Of a stretch of 64,000 nucleotides of DNA, positions 1 to 11,521 are shown piece by piece. How positions within the stretch are numbered: the first letter of the stretch is position 1; each line of letters begins with the position of its first letter. This DNA is from Panopea generosa (Eukaryota > Mollusca > Bivalvia > Adapedonta > Hiatellidae). The stretch spans positions 20,871,406-20,935,405 of the forward strand of contig CM055908.1 of NCBI GenBank assembly GCA_029582155.1, given 5' to 3'. Below the pieces are notes generated by a model, which saw nothing but the letters and a program-made list of their open reading frames with translations, searched no databases and had not been told where the DNA came from. A program made the translations under genes and the position numbers.

Positions 1-129
1 GAAACATACATATATTTCTCTGGACATCCCCATCGCTCACTTTTCTGGCAGTATATCAATAACATATTGTTTTTACTCAAAAGTTTAGAATTGGAAAAAC
101 ACATTTGTTTCAATACTAGTATATCATGC

Positions 130-490
130 TAAGACATTATTCACACCGAGGTAATTTGATTTCATATTGAAAAACGTTTCAGTAGACCTGATCATCTTCG
201 ACGCTTGCTTTTCTAAAGGACAGTCGTGTTAACACCCTGTGTGGAAAAACGTTTGAATCAGTAATAAAGACCTGGTTGCCACGGACAAACACACATCAGC
301 AACGGTTATATTTAAATGAAATTAAGAGAAAACATTTTTTCTGACGTAAGTCATTGTCAAATAAAAAAACATCTAATTATAAACAAAAAATAATACAGAA
401 ATAAAAATCTACACGATAATATGCAGACATACTATGACAATCACAGAAGTAATCCGATTGTTTGAATCCGAACCAATCAGAACCTTTAAC
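130..490. repeat. MITE-like repeat, copy 1
   Basis: Shares blocks with 1840-2050 and 2135-2418: a GATCATCTTCGACGCTTGC-type block near 190, an ATACAGAAATAAA block, and a terminal CCGATTGTTTGAATC followed by CCAATCAGAA near 459-485. Boundaries are uncertain. Confidence 0.4.
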
Positions 491-549
491 AGTTTCCGTA
501 TATATTTCATTTCCAAGACGAAATTGTCATTTCGTATGTCTTTTACAAC

Positions 550-791
550 TTAACCCTTTACTTCATATAGATGCCGTTGGACACCTCTAATATAGACGCC
601 TTTGGACACCTTATATAGACGGCTTTTGAATTATTGGGTGAATTATGTTTATATTAACTGACAGATTGGAAAACAGTGCAGGAAGTGTTCAGATTGCTCG
701 TTACGAGCAATCTGAACTCTTCCTACACTGTTTTTCAAAGGCTTTCTGTGATTGGTGCGGGAAAACACGTATCTATGGAGTAAAGTGTTAA
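550..791 (+). mobile_element. piggyBac-like MITE with palindromic core
   Basis: Both ends are TTAA (550-553 and 788-791) followed inward by CCCTTTACTTCATA and its near-complement TATGGAGTAAAGTG. TTAA target duplications with a TIR starting CC are the hallmark of piggyBac elements. The core at about 670-737 is a near-perfect inverted repeat (CAGTGCAGGAAGTGTTCAGA and its complement). There is no coding capacity. A second copy in the opposite orientation lies at 58914-59201. Confidence 0.75.
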
Positions 792-1156
792 GCGTCCAGG
801 ATCAAGACTATAGAGTTAGGTTCATCTTTCTAAGAGCGTGAGGGACAAGGTCGTCAGGACTGCTATTTTTATTTTTTGTTATTGAAATTTCGTTTTGATC
901 TCACCATTACAGTTAATAAATCGTTTTATGCCACGTTTTGACGGATTTGAAATTACAGCCAATTCGTTATAACTGGTGAATATATGCTTTGTAGCCCATT
1001 TAAACTTATTTGTATTCTCTTGGACATTTATAGTCATTTTTCCTCACAACATGCCTTTAAAAGATCCGTCTATGTTTTAACAGTTGCATACCCGTTTTCA
1101 CATGTTTTCTTCTGCATGTATACCGCACGTGTATTTCTGGTTTTTTTATGTTCTAG

Positions 1157-1281
1157 TTCGTGCTCATCTACTAGAAGCGGAACTTGCAACTTTGTACAAC
1201 CCGGAGGTGACAGAAGCCTTGCGTAAGGTGAAAGAAGAGTGTGCATCGTGCTCACAGGTTGTATCTGGTGGTCAGATTTAG
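1157..1281 (+). CDS. Terminal exon of an unidentified gene entering from the left
   Basis: A pyrimidine-rich tract ending in TTCTAG at 1151-1156 is followed by a 41-codon open stretch with ordinary codon use, rich in Glu, Leu and Lys, ending ECASCSQVVSGGQI and a TAG stop. It reads in frame if the upstream intron is phase 1. An AATAAA poly(A) signal lies 76 bases after the stop, which supports a true last exon. The segment looks like an amphipathic helix followed by a Cys-X2-Cys tail. I do not recognise the family, and the rest of the gene lies left of the window or in an exon I could not find at 1-1150. It could still be a chance open frame; the acceptor, composition and poly(A) signal together make a real exon more likely than not. 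Confidence 0.45.
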
Positions 1282-1356
1282 GGCAATATTGCCACAATAA
1301 TGACATTGACTGTATTATATACAGTGCCGCCCTGTTTGCTAGAACACATTCCAACA

Positions 1357-1362
1357 AATAAA
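1357..1362 (+). terminator. Poly(A) signal AATAAA
   Basis: Canonical AATAAA hexamer 76 bases downstream of the stop of the putative terminal exon ending at 1281. Confidence 0.4.
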
Positions 1363-1838
1363 ATAGTACCATCACTTTGTAACTGTTTGTATTTTCTCTA
1401 CATTTTATGAACACTGGTGGGATTTATTTCGTTTGAATAATGAGATAATATCACAATGTATTCAACTTGTATACAAGTAATAACGACATTTTGCAGTAAA
1501 CCTATTGTATAAGATTAAGTATGTGAAATGTAATATACATTGGCCAGTGGAGCTGTTTAAAAGACACAACTTATAACATCATTTATGCCGGGAGTTCTAT
1601 TAGAAGTGGAAAAGAGCCGACGTCTATTTACACACCATTTAAAAAAGACACGTTTTGTTGAATCAATTTTGATATTATAATGATAATGTTTTATAAATAA
1701 TAGAAATATATGTAAAATACATATATACCTAGATCAGTTATGCACTAATAAAAAATATTGGAAAAAGTGAATTTGACAAAGTTACTTTACTTTAAGTGTA
1801 TTTTTTAAGTCTAGTTTTGATCATCTACAATGTTTTAT

Positions 1839-2125
1839 TTTCTAAAAAACACTTGTCTTGACAACTTCTTCTTTAAATTCTGATTCAGTCTTGATCATCT
1901 TCGACGCTCGCTTACCTTGTACAATACATGTGTCAATTATAAAATATATAATACAGAAATAAACATCTGAATGATAGTCTGCTGAAATAGTATTAAAATC
2001 GTCGAGGTAGTCCGATTGTTTCAATCCACCAATCAGAATCATCTGAATCCCATTATATTTTTTTTAAAACTAAGAAATTGATTGTCTTTTAGAAAAACAA
2101 GTGTCAAAGGTGATCAAGACACTAA
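1839..2125. repeat. MITE-like repeat, copy 2
   Basis: Carries the same GATCATCTTCGACGCTCGC and CCGATTGTTTCAATCC/CCAATCAGAA blocks as copies 1 and 3. It is flanked by an imperfect inverted repeat: TTTTCTAAAAAACACTTGTC near 1839 against its complement near 2083-2100. Confidence 0.4.
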
Positions 2126-2134
2126 CTCGGATAA

Positions 2135-2418
2135 AGTTTCTGATTAGTTCATTCAAACAATCGGACAATCTGGTGATTTTCATAGTATTTCATCAGACTT
2201 CCGTTTAGATGTTTATGTATTTATTAAATAGTTTAAATACAATTAAGAAATATCTTTTAACAAAAGATATTGCTGATATCTTGTCTAAATAATTTGTCCA
2301 AAAAAAAACAACACTATTAAACAAGCAAAAAATATATACAGAAATATAGTGTGGTGAAATACTAAGGACATAGCCGAAACAATCCGATTGTTTCAATCAA
2401 CCAATCAGAAATTTGATC
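2135..2418. mobile_element. MITE with ~28-bp terminal inverted repeats
   Basis: The left end TTTCTGATTAGTTCATTCAA is the imperfect complement of the right end around 2385-2412 (TTTCAATCAACCAATCAGAAA), both next to the motif CCGATTG/CAATCGG. No open frame of note. Related copies lie at 130-490 and 1840-2050. Confidence 0.55.
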
Positions 2419-2639
2419 AAAATTCGGTTACAATATGTTTTCAAAGAAGAGATTAACAGAACGTTTGTCTTTGAAAAGTAATCGTCGAAAATAAGTAAGA
2501 CTTATATAATGCTATGGTATTGATAGTTTAGGATATAAGGCCGCAGAGTGATTTTCTGCGCTTTAAACTGTTTGACTGAAAAGCAGCGGTCAAAAACTGT
2601 AAATACATTATGCTAACAAAAATAAGGGCTACGGTCATA

Positions 2640-2870
2640 TCACGATGATGTCTGCTTCAGTAGAGTATCATGCCGCAGACACATAGTATGATACCCAACC
2701 CAGTCATAGTATACTGGCACCAGTCCGACCAGACACATTATTGTCCTCTAATTGCTGAACGACAAGCGAGGACATATTCTATTAACATATTTTAATTGTT
2801 TTTATACCAGGCCCTCCAATCGGACCCACAACCTTCCGCATCTACCACTAAACCTTCACTACGGTTCTCT
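2640..2870 (-). repeat. tRNA-derived SINE (family C), degenerate
   Basis: Aligns by eye with 5980-6215: blocks GCCGCAGACACAT, TGATACCC, CCTCTAATTGCTGAACG, GACGAGGA-like and a reversed tRNA box-B-like block (ATCGGACCCACAACCTT). The head is at the right, so the element is on the - strand. Confidence 0.45.
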
Positions 2871-3486
2871 CCATTCGAAATTTAACTCGAGCAATAAAAA
2901 ACGGAATTGGCAAACGCATAATAATCTGGGACAAAATGCTACATACACATGTTAAAGTATTCCAAACGGTCCATCCAGAAAAATCAATAATAGACCAGTT
3001 ACCAAATTAAACATTTAATAAATACTTAACACAAACAATATCATGCAATATTAACAAATCATTGGCGTAATCTTCTCTTTCATATACATCCATATTCTGG
3101 ATTTTCTATTGTCAGTAGGAACCTATCGTTTATAGTGTACCGTATTTAGATGGTTACAAAATAATAAGACCATCTGCGTCCAAGAGCATGTGATAAAACA
3201 ACGACAATGCCATTTTAAAAAGTTAGTGTTTATGTTTTTATTTATTTGAATACTCCAATGACTGATATCTCCAAACCGTAGTTTGTATTTTTGCCAGCAA
3301 CCGTCATGCCTTAAAGACACAATCTGAAAGAGAAACGAAGAAATAATGAGTACATTTTATTCTCTTAAGGCCATCCAATTAGAAAACTAACACAACCATA
3401 ATAAATTACATATAAAAAAAGTCATCACTCCTAAACCAAACTGCTGGGCCCGCCTCTGGATGCTGTGAAAGTGTATGATAGCTAGC

Positions 3487-4484
3487 CTATAGTTCAACAA
3501 CCAGCTTCATGTATATGTGTCCGGTAGTTTGTCCAACCCTATAGTTCAACAACCTGCTTCCTGTATATGTGCCCGGTAGTTTGTCCAACCCTATAATTCA
3601 ACAACCAGCTTCCTGTATATGTGTCCGGTAGTTTGTCCAACCCTATAATTCAACAACCAGCTTCATGTATATGTGTCCGGTAGTTTGTCCAACCCTATAG
3701 TTCAACAACCAGCTTCCTGTATATGTGTCCGGTAGTTTGTCCAACCCTATAGTTCAACAACCTGCTTCCTGTATATGTGCTCGGTAGTTTGTCCAACCCT
3801 ATAGTTCAACAACCAGCTTCCTGTATATGTGTCCGGTAGTTTGTCCAACCCTATAGTTCAACAACCTGCTTCCTGTATATGTGCCCGGTAGTTAGTCCAA
3901 CCCTATATATCAACAACTTGCTTCATTTTGTGTGTGTCCGGTTGTTTGTCCAACCCTATAGTTCAACAACTTGCTTCATTTTGTGTGTGTCCGGTAGTTT
4001 GTCCAACCCTATAGTTCAACAACCTGCTTCCTGTATATGTGCCCGGTAGTTTGTCCAACCCTATAGTTCAACAACCAGCTTCCTGTATATGTGTCCGGTA
4101 GTTTGTCCAACCCTATAGTTCAACAATCTGCTTCCTGTATATGTGCCCGGTAGTTAGTCCAACCCTATATATCAACAACTTGCTTCATTTTGTGTGTGTC
4201 CGGTTGTTTGTCCAACCCTATAGTTCAACAACTTGCTTCATTTTGTGTGTGTCCGGTAGTTTGTCCAACCCTATAGTTCAACAACCTGCTTCCTGTATAT
4301 GTGCCCGGTAGTTTGTCCAACCCTATAGTTCAACAACCTGCTTCCTGTATATGTGCCCGGTAGTTAGTCCAACCCTATATATCAACAACTTGCTTCATTT
4401 TGTGTGTGTCCGGTTGTTTGTCCAACCCTATAGTTCAACAACTTGCTTCATTTTATATGTGTCCGGTAGTTTGTTCAACAACCT
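3487..4484. repeat. Minisatellite A, 52-bp unit, ~19 copies
   Basis: Tandem units beginning CTATAGTTCAACAACCAGCT and continuing TCCTGTATATGTGTCCGGTAGTTTGTCCAACC. A second variant has TTGCTTCATTTTGTGTGTGTCC. Runs of variants recur in the same order (near 3890-4030, 4150-4280 and 4370-4440), which shows block-wise expansion. It lies about 620 bases beyond the stop of the - strand gene at 5105. Confidence 0.9.
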
Positions 4485-4707
4485 GTCATAATTGTATGTG
4501 GTTAGTAGTTAGTCAGCTTCTATAGATTAAAGTCTGGTTTAATGTGCATGTGTTATTTCTTGTAGTTAATCAAAATATATATTGAAATATATCTGTATGT
4601 ATGTGTGTTTATTATAGACCTTGTTATTTAATTTCTACAATCGTTACCACACAATTAACTTATTTGTAAGTTTCTAGTTGCTAGTCAAAGCACAAAATTG
4701 TTTCCTG

Positions 4708-4955
4708 GGCTGCGTTCAGTTCGCTTAAACGTTTAATTTGTTTGCAAACGTTTGATGACAGAAGGCAACTGAACGACATATTCGCGTTAAACGTTTGCTA
4801 ACAGAAAACACCTCTGAGAGCTGTTAGCTGGAGTGTTTAATCACGTGACTTAATGAGAAATGTAGGGACAGCGCCGAGTAGACCGATTTCCGTTTTACTA
4901 TTCGTTCGTTTATAAACAAAGTAAACATGTTTAACCGTGCTAAACGCAGCACATG
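4708..4955. mobile_element. Possible short MITE
   Basis: The ends GGCTGCGTTCAGTTCGCTTA (about 4710) and the complement of CCGTGCTAAACGCAGC (about 4936-4951) resemble each other in inverted orientation. The interior repeats AAACGTTT motifs. No clear target duplication was found. Confidence 0.35.
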
Positions 4956-5006
4956 GGTGAGGCTATTTGTAACTTATGTAATGTCATATTGAAATATCAG
5001 AAATGC

Positions 5007-5012
5007 TTTAAT
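5007..5012 (-). terminator. Candidate poly(A) signal ATTAAA
   Basis: ATTAAA on the - strand about 93 bases past the stop of the small gene ending at 5105; no AATAAA is closer. Confidence 0.25.
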
Positions 5013-5104
5013 GGACATATTCAAGCAAACACGGAATGTTATCGTGTTCTCGCATATTCCAGTAAACTTTAACGTATATTCCGTGAACTTACATTTGGGT
5101 CTGT

Positions 5105-6630
5105 TTATCGACCGCCAATAGGCGGTAAACCACCACCATTTCCTGAGCTCGTCGTCATGGTCGTGCCATTGATGGTAATGCTCTGTCCACTGGACGTATT
5201 TGAGAACAGTAACGCAGCCCCAAGTATAAGCGCTGCCACTGAAATTAAGAAATACATGTCAATATTCCATGGGTCGTTATGAGTCATGTAATTTTACTTC
5301 AGACATAAATATAGAAATCCCCAAATAAGCATGATCCCGTTATTAGCAAACGACGATGAGTTTCTTCAAATTAGTTAAAATATGTAACAGTTATGGTGCT
5401 ATTATTAAATGCCCATTCTCCCAGATTCTTTACTTATTTGTACTGGTGTGGTTTTTTTAGACAAAAAAGACGACGACTTCATGCCATATTCTCTTCTTCG
5501 TCTTCAGTTATTTGTTCGTCCGACAATTCATTATGCATTCATTATATATAATGCATTTTTTTAACTTATTAGTTTACAACTTATTCATTTAACATCATTG
5601 TGTGAACAATTTCTTACAACTTGGACAAACCACGCCAGAAATCTTCCTGGTATAGAATCAGTACTAAGCTTATGCGGATAAATATAAAGAACGCTGCAGA
5701 TAGCCGTGGCGGAGGACCGAGCCCATTTTGTGTTAACCATTTCGCATAACGTGTATTTTTCACATATCTTAATTAAGACCTAAAATCCCCTTTATGAAAT
5801 GACTTTGTTTTATATTTCAACGCTCAATTATTACTAATAGTAACCAGAATGTGCATGCATTGGTGATACAACATAAAAATGAACACGGAAGTGTCTACGG
5901 AAAACGTGAATGTCGTTGTTGTATGGTGTTTAGTCTCGCTTTCAACAATTTTTCGGTTATATCGCGAAGGTGTCTACTGTAGAAATTATTCTAAGCACTG
6001 CCATACTGCAGTATCACGACGCAGACACATGACGTGATACCCCACCCTGTCATATTATTCTAACACCGACCAAATCTAGAACTATCCTCTAAATACTGAA
6101 CGCCAGACGAGGAAGCTTCTAGTACCATTTTTCAAGTATTTGGTATGACCCGGCCAGGGATCGAACCCACGACCTTTCGCATGCGGACGTAGTACCAAAA
6201 TACCACCGCTGCGGTATAGGAATACATGTAGTATTGGTAGAAATTCAAAACTGTTTTTTAATTTTACGAAATAATGTACACAAAGAACATCGCTGCGGTA
6301 TAGGAATACATGCAGTATTGGTAGAAATTCAAAACTGTTTTTTTTATTTTACGAAATAAATGAGCAGACGTGAGTACGGACGAATAAACACACTTGTATA
6401 TGCTACCACACCCTTCGGGACTGACGTCCTCAAAATTGACGAATATAATTCTAATTTTTCACTATAACTAGTTACTTACACAGATATCCACCGGTCTCTC
6501 CTAAGATACCAGGTACTTGTACCCGGACAGGCACGTAAATATTCTCCGTATCGCCGCCACCAAAGAACCCTTGTGCCATTACTCCCATAACACACACTGC
6601 ACATGCCAGAAGAACGGTTGTCAACCTCAT
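5105..6630 (-). CDS. Small secreted/type I membrane protein, paralogue 1 (94 aa)
   Basis: Two coding exons: 6630-6480 (151 nt) and 5238-5105 (134 nt). The donor is T|GTAAGTAAC and the acceptor CTTAATTTCAG|T, giving a phase-1 intron of about 1.24 kb and a 94-residue protein. Residues 1-20 are a signal peptide (MRLTTVLL...GVMAQ, likely cleaved near Ala19/Gln20). Next comes a Gly-rich ~30-residue segment with GFFGGGDTENIY and VPVRVQVPG. A hydrophobic span at about 51-64 (ALILGAALLF) is followed by SNTSS and a Thr/Ser/Gly-rich tail ending PPIGGR. The start is the first Met of a consensus signal peptide and is shared with the copy at 23198. The intron carries SINEs. The family is unknown to me. 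A secreted peptide whose second hydrophobic stretch is not membrane-spanning is the main alternative. Confidence 0.75.
5556..5715 (-). repeat. SINE family B in intron of paralogue 1
   Basis: Reverse copy with the blocks CTTACAACTTGGACAAACCACGC, CTTCCTGG, CAGTACTAAGCTTATGCGG (compare 21758-21880 and the + copy at 59668-59930). It sits in the same intron position as the SINE in paralogue 2, so the insertion predates the duplication. Confidence 0.55.
5980..6215 (-). repeat. tRNA-derived SINE (family C)
   Basis: In reverse orientation it has a tRNA-like head at its right end (GGTCGTGGGTTCGATCCC on the - strand near 6155-6172), then a body with CCTCTAAATACTGAACGCC and GTATCACGACGCAGACACATG. It lies in the intron of paralogue 1. 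The copy at 2640-2870 is older. Confidence 0.6.
6208..6360. repeat. Direct tandem duplication, ~83 bp x 2
   Basis: CTGCGGTATAGGAATACATG and the following TAGTATTGGTAGAAATTCAA block occur twice, at about 6209 and 6292, with one or two differences. A recent local duplication inside the intron. Confidence 0.75.
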
Positions 6631-7718
6631 TGTGGTATGTGATGATCTAAAACGGAAACGTGTAAATTTATGAGGCCCTCACAGGGGGTCCCTGTTCCAT
6701 AGATCTCTTAAAGTAATGACCATTGTTCTCCAGATCCTCAAAAATATTTGCCATAGTACCCAAAATATTTCCCTCAGATCTCTAAAATTAGGACTTTGAT
6801 CCCGGATCCCTGAAAGTAATGACCAATGTCCTCCAGATCTCTAAAAAATAATTGGCCATGTTCCCCAGATCTCCAAAACCCCTGGGAGAGCATCATTTAT
6901 GTAACCGGAACTCCAAGACTTCGATTTAACATATGCAAAATAACATAAAGTACACACATAAATTGCTCATAGTTTTTCTCGATTACATGACAGAAAATAA
7001 TTTTTAAAAATCATAATAACAGTAATTTGCTTTAAGGTATTATGTTATTGTTGATTATAAGTTGATTAAATAATATGATTTTAATTATTCTGGAACGTGA
7101 TTTTATACACTGATTTCAAATCTCGTTTTAAATAAAGAATACTCTCTTTTTTGTCTTGTGTATATGTCGGTCAGTCGGTCGATCTGTACCTACTTATGTT
7201 TGTTTTTTACGTCTGTGAATGCATACTTATGAACGTGCGTGTATCGGCAATATAGTGTACTGTTGTTCGAACGCAATTACTTGTCCAGCGTGTTTTATGG
7301 AATAACGATATATATTTTTTTCACTGTATTTGATGTGTTGTTCATACCCATGTTTATTCTTTACTTTGTGTAATAACATGCACGTTTCTCTCAGATACTG
7401 GAGGAAGTAATATACGCTGACAATAACGTGATGATATGCCAATATTCTTTTATTTCACACATACTTCTTAAAAGTTTAAATTCGGAAATTAAGCAGCGAT
7501 TATGAGTTGCGTCATCTGAGGCACAACTGCATCACACAGTTTTTCTATACGGTAATGCTAAACTCGATTAGATTCGGTTTCATTTTAAGTTATTACCCAT
7601 TTAAAAAAATGTATGGTATCTTGCTGGTCTGGAAAATATGAGTTAAAATTCTTAACTGTCTTGTATCATACAGATACATACTAATAAACTTAAAATAGAT
7701 GTGACACTTCTTTCACAG

Positions 7719-7769
7719 ATGACCACGTGGCCAAATATGTACCAGAGTTATGGCAGCCCGATTACGCAG
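7719..7769 (+). other. Possible 51-nt exon on the + strand
   Basis: CTTCTTTCACAG is followed by 17 sense codons starting ATGACCACGTGGCC and then CAG|GTACAT. Both splice-site contexts are good and the length is a multiple of three. Nothing nearby on the + strand continues it, so this is a weak candidate that may be chance. Confidence 0.2.
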
Positions 7770-8090
7770 GTACATTATTTCTTATTTGCATCATATAGTT
7801 AAATCAGTTTCAGAAATAGCCTAGTGATATTTCTTAATTTAAATTACCATGTGTCCGTTTGTGCTGCAGAATCATACACATTCGACCACGTGTTTACAAT
7901 AATACAGATCTTATAAGAACTGTAGTAGTTTTCAATGTATAATTTACACGTAGATCAGCCTTGATATATATTTACGATAATACACGGTATTAAAGTAAAA
8001 ATCATTGTTGGCGCGCATATTCCGACAGAAATTTTGTTTTAGTTTTGTGAACAGAATTTTTGGAGGAAAAGCACTTACCAGTCGAGCAGT

Positions 8091-8121
8091 CCCCCCCACC
8101 CCCCCCCCCCCCCACCCCCCC
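8091..8121. repeat. C-rich homopolymer tract
   Basis: About 31 bases of nearly pure C with two A interruptions, followed by a run of A. It makes an artefactual Gly-rich frame on the other strand. Confidence 0.9.
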
Positions 8122-8683
8122 CACCAAAAAAAAATCAAATTCAACTAGAATTTTTAAAATGTCATAAAAAGATTATTTTGGTTTGATGGCAAATTTAAAT
8201 GCAAACATTTAATATATGAAAACATTTATTTTTTTTTAGAAATTTATTTCAAACCTTCAATTATCTAATACGCCTATATTGAAAAATATTGAAAGTTTTG
8301 TCGCATTTTTACAACAATTAGAAATTATTGAGATGAAAAATCTAAATGTTTTCTGGTTTTGCAACATTAATTTTTTAAAAATCATTTTCACACGGAAAAT
8401 TTTTATTCATTAATAATAATTATCGATCTCCTTGTACCATGTTATTTATATAGCCCACTGAAATTGTAGATATAAAAGCTAAATATAGTTGACTGAAACA
8501 ATAAGTCTCTTAAAATTTATATATAAGTATTAGTTACAGACAACATTATAGTTAAATCCACTAAAACATATGTATTTATTAACATGGAACATGATAATTA
8601 ACAGTTGAGTTGCCAAAGTGCTGAAGGAGAATTATTTCTATATACTTTAGTATGATAAGAATGGTTTACGTACCACAGGTTAC

Positions 8684-8830
8684 CAGGTCTGCCGGAGAAG
8701 AAGTAATCGCAACAAGTGCGTGTTCACTTTTGATGTCTCTGCCGATGACGGAAGTGAGACGATTCTATAACAGTGTATAAGGCGGTGTCGCGATATCTGT
8801 CAACGCGATACTGCCCGGGGGTAATATTAT
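8684..8830 (-). promoter_or_regulatory. Putative 5' non-coding exon and promoter of paralogue 1
   Basis: On the - strand, blocks CACTTCCGTCATCGGCAG and CCGGCAGACCTG|GTAACC align with the equivalent flank of paralogue 2 (AACTTCCTAGATCGGCAG and CTGGCAGATCTG|GTGAGT). This suggests a conserved non-coding first exon ending at 8684. TTATACA/TTATAG stretches near 8768-8785 could serve as a TATA element. Upstream both copies share GGCAGTATC. No transcript evidence is available. Confidence 0.4.
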
Positions 8831-8839
8831 TCATTGATA

Positions 8840-9470
8840 ATTAGCACCTTGTAATTAACCGTGTTATGTGTTTTAAATTGTTTATTTGGGTAAAATAAAT
8901 AAACACATTTTTTCCGTATTTGTTTTGGTAGGTTTTAGTGGGGTTTTTTTTATGATAAAAGTGATTTCAGTTTAAAATTCGGATTTTATAACATCTGGCA
9001 GTTTGGTAGTTCGATTTATTTTATCTTGTTTTGAAGATTAACGCAATTTTCAATACACGACAGGTATAAAATGGCATATCCAGTTTAACTGGTGGGAGAA
9101 GACATCGGATGGATTCAAAGTTCTTTTTTTTTCAGTTTCGATGCAACTTGCATAATCTCCTTATTGCCCTCTATCACTGTGTCAGGTTTCATGCGACTGG
9201 CACAAAAACTAAATAAAACAACATTTACATAGGCACATAATAAATCTAACAGGGGTTGCAAAGTTATTTTATAGTTAAACATAAGTTGATAGTATATACA
9301 ACATGCTTATTTTGATATTAATAACAACATAAGTAAAATTAATTTTATTGATACTATATTTTGATAAGACATTTGATGAACATGTGTACAAAACTGAATG
9401 GAAAAAAAACAATGTGACGGGAACCACTGGTGTACAGATGTTGGACGCAATAAGCTAAAACCTTTACAAA
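8840..9470. other. AT-rich spacer, nothing recognised
   Basis: No open frame, repeat or RNA feature that I can support. Confidence 0.5.
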
Positions 9471-9480
9471 TCGGAGTTTA

Positions 9481-9762
9481 ATTGAATGTTAAGCGTCATT
9501 TTATGCAATCGAGGGCTAACAGACGATCCGTTAACCAAACCAATCTTTCCTGGGCTTCAGAAAGGTTGCCCTGTACTCGAGTACGTCGCTCTCCACAAGT
9601 AATTGATTACTTTCCCACTTGAATCAGAGGTGATAGACGAATGATACTTAGACAAAATGTCGTATATCTATCATCACGGAGACCGTGACCTGGCGGGGAT
9701 TTGAACTCCCGATCACTGGATTGATATTCAGACAAGCTACCGATTGAGATAATGGGGCCCGT
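9481..9762 (-). repeat. SINE family A (TTGA tail), near full length
   Basis: Reverse-strand copy: tail TTGAATG at the left, then GCGTCATTTTATGC, GAGGGCTAACAGACGATC, TTTCCCACTTGAATCAG, GTCGTATAT..ATCATCACGGAGAC, and a tRNA-like head with GGGGATTTGAACTCCCGATC ending GGGCCC. The box-B-like TTTGAACTCC region marks a tRNA-derived promoter. Confidence 0.8.
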
Positions 9763-10030
9763 TTCAGTATTGTAAACTAATTGTAAGATTAGTTACTGCT
9801 TATACAGGCATAGTACCACCATTGGAAAAAGGAAGTGCTTCCGTGGGTAGTTGCATAATGGCAGTTATAAATAACCCTTGTTTCTTCTATAAAACTGCAT
9901 TTTCCTGATTTTAACGCTATTTTTTTAATGGCACTATTGATGTTTTTTGAACATTTTGACAGCATTGTCATGTTTGAATTGTGAATTTAGAAAAAAAGCG
10001 ATGCTTGGGAAATGGGGTATGAACAATTTG

Positions 10031-10049
10031 CACGCACGCACGCACGTAA

Positions 10050-10087
<38 letters not shown>
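10031..10087. repeat. (CACG)n microsatellite
   Basis: Tetranucleotide CACG/GCAC repeated about 14 times with one TAAG interruption. Confidence 0.95.
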
Positions 10088-10130
10088 TCTTATAACAATT
10101 AAAATAAATAAATCAAATATTGATTGAATG

Positions 10131-10394
<264 letters not shown>

Positions 10395-10599
10395 ACCTTA
10401 AATTAAATAAAAATGAATTTTAAAAATTATAAAACTAATGCGGTAATAGGCCATATGCGAGCCGCATTACACAATCACCAATGTCGAAAAGGTCACGTCT
10501 GTTAATTACTTCCGGGTCAATGTTATGGTAATTTTAAAATACTCTTTAGATTATATAATCATTTTAGTAGAGTGTCACATGCAAACGTTACAATAACAT

Positions 10600-11145
10600 T
10601 TATATATAAAAAAATAAGATTTCCATACCCGACCGTAATTACGACCTTTGAAGGGAGTATATCTGTGAAAAAACGCTATAAATGTCTTAGAAAATAAAAT
10701 TATTTCTAAAATGGTTAAAATACATCTCAATACCATACAAATAAAATCTGAATGGCTTAGTATGTCACATCTACCAAAATGTGATCAAAATCGCTATTTA
10801 AATCGGAATTGTAAACTTAAAACGAAATCCCCATTCTAAAAATAGACAACACTTAAATACTGCTTGACGACCATCGGATCATCATTCGGACTCTTTCTAT
10901 GATGAAACCATTTTTACTATAATGGATCAAATTGAAATCAAAATGAAACCACCTGACTCATTTAATACGTCACAAAATATGTTGCAATTTTAAGCGGGAA
11001 AACTATTTTAGTCTAACATAGGCGCGTAGCCCAAGTTAGAAAACTCCATTTTAATATAATAATTTGGCATGTTTAAATAGATATGTTTTGGAAATACTTG
11101 GTTAACGAGTATATGTAGGCATGATTTAATGGGAAAAAATGTTTA
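10600..11145. repeat. Dispersed repeat E, copy 1
   Basis: Aligns over several hundred bases with 60960-61480: ACGAAATCCCCATTCTA, CTTAAATACTG, TTTCATCAT-like, TATGTTGCAATTTTAAGC and TAGCCCAAGTTAG are shared in order. No coding potential. The element class is unknown. Confidence 0.65.
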
Positions 11146-11521
11146 TAGCCAATTTTTAACTTTTGAAAAATCCTGTTAAATTACCTTTAAGACTTTCCCC
11201 ACTATATAAAACGCTCATACACATCTTCATAGTTATACAGTATAACTTCGTTGGCTCGAACACTAATAACTGAAACACCACATATAACTCAAACCACTTA
11301 TCTGGTTCCGGCCGAATTACTAATTCGATGTATGTGCATGTTGAACAATACGTGGCTCGAACAAACATTAAGTCGAACTATTTTCTCCAGTCCCGTCGGG
11401 TTTGAACCATCGAAGTTATACTGTATATTTTCATACACATATCATACATGCGCATAGTACACATATATAAATCTAATTGATTATACAATTTACGTATGCA
11501 ATGATTTCAATTGCAATGTGA

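Larger units (their letters stand above)
6640..8683 (-). other. Probable 5' intron of paralogue 1
   Basis: Between the first coding exon and the putative 5' non-coding exon. It is AT-rich and holds a repeat of short 'ATCTCTAAAA' / 'CCAGATCT' phrases at 6680-6890 and a C-rich tract at 8091-8121. No coding exon is supported on this strand; a possible 51-nt exon on the + strand at 7719 is listed separately. Confidence 0.4.
2880..8790 (-). repeat. Ancient segmental duplication, copy 1
   Basis: This segment and 17690-24500 share, in the same order and orientation: a CGAGCAATAAA / GCAAACGCATA block (2890 and 17690), a block near 3295 and 18010, a 52-bp-based minisatellite, a gene's last exon, a family-B SINE in the same intron, its first coding exon and a similar 5' flank. 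Divergence is large and length differs because of later insertions, so the duplication is old. Confidence 0.65.
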
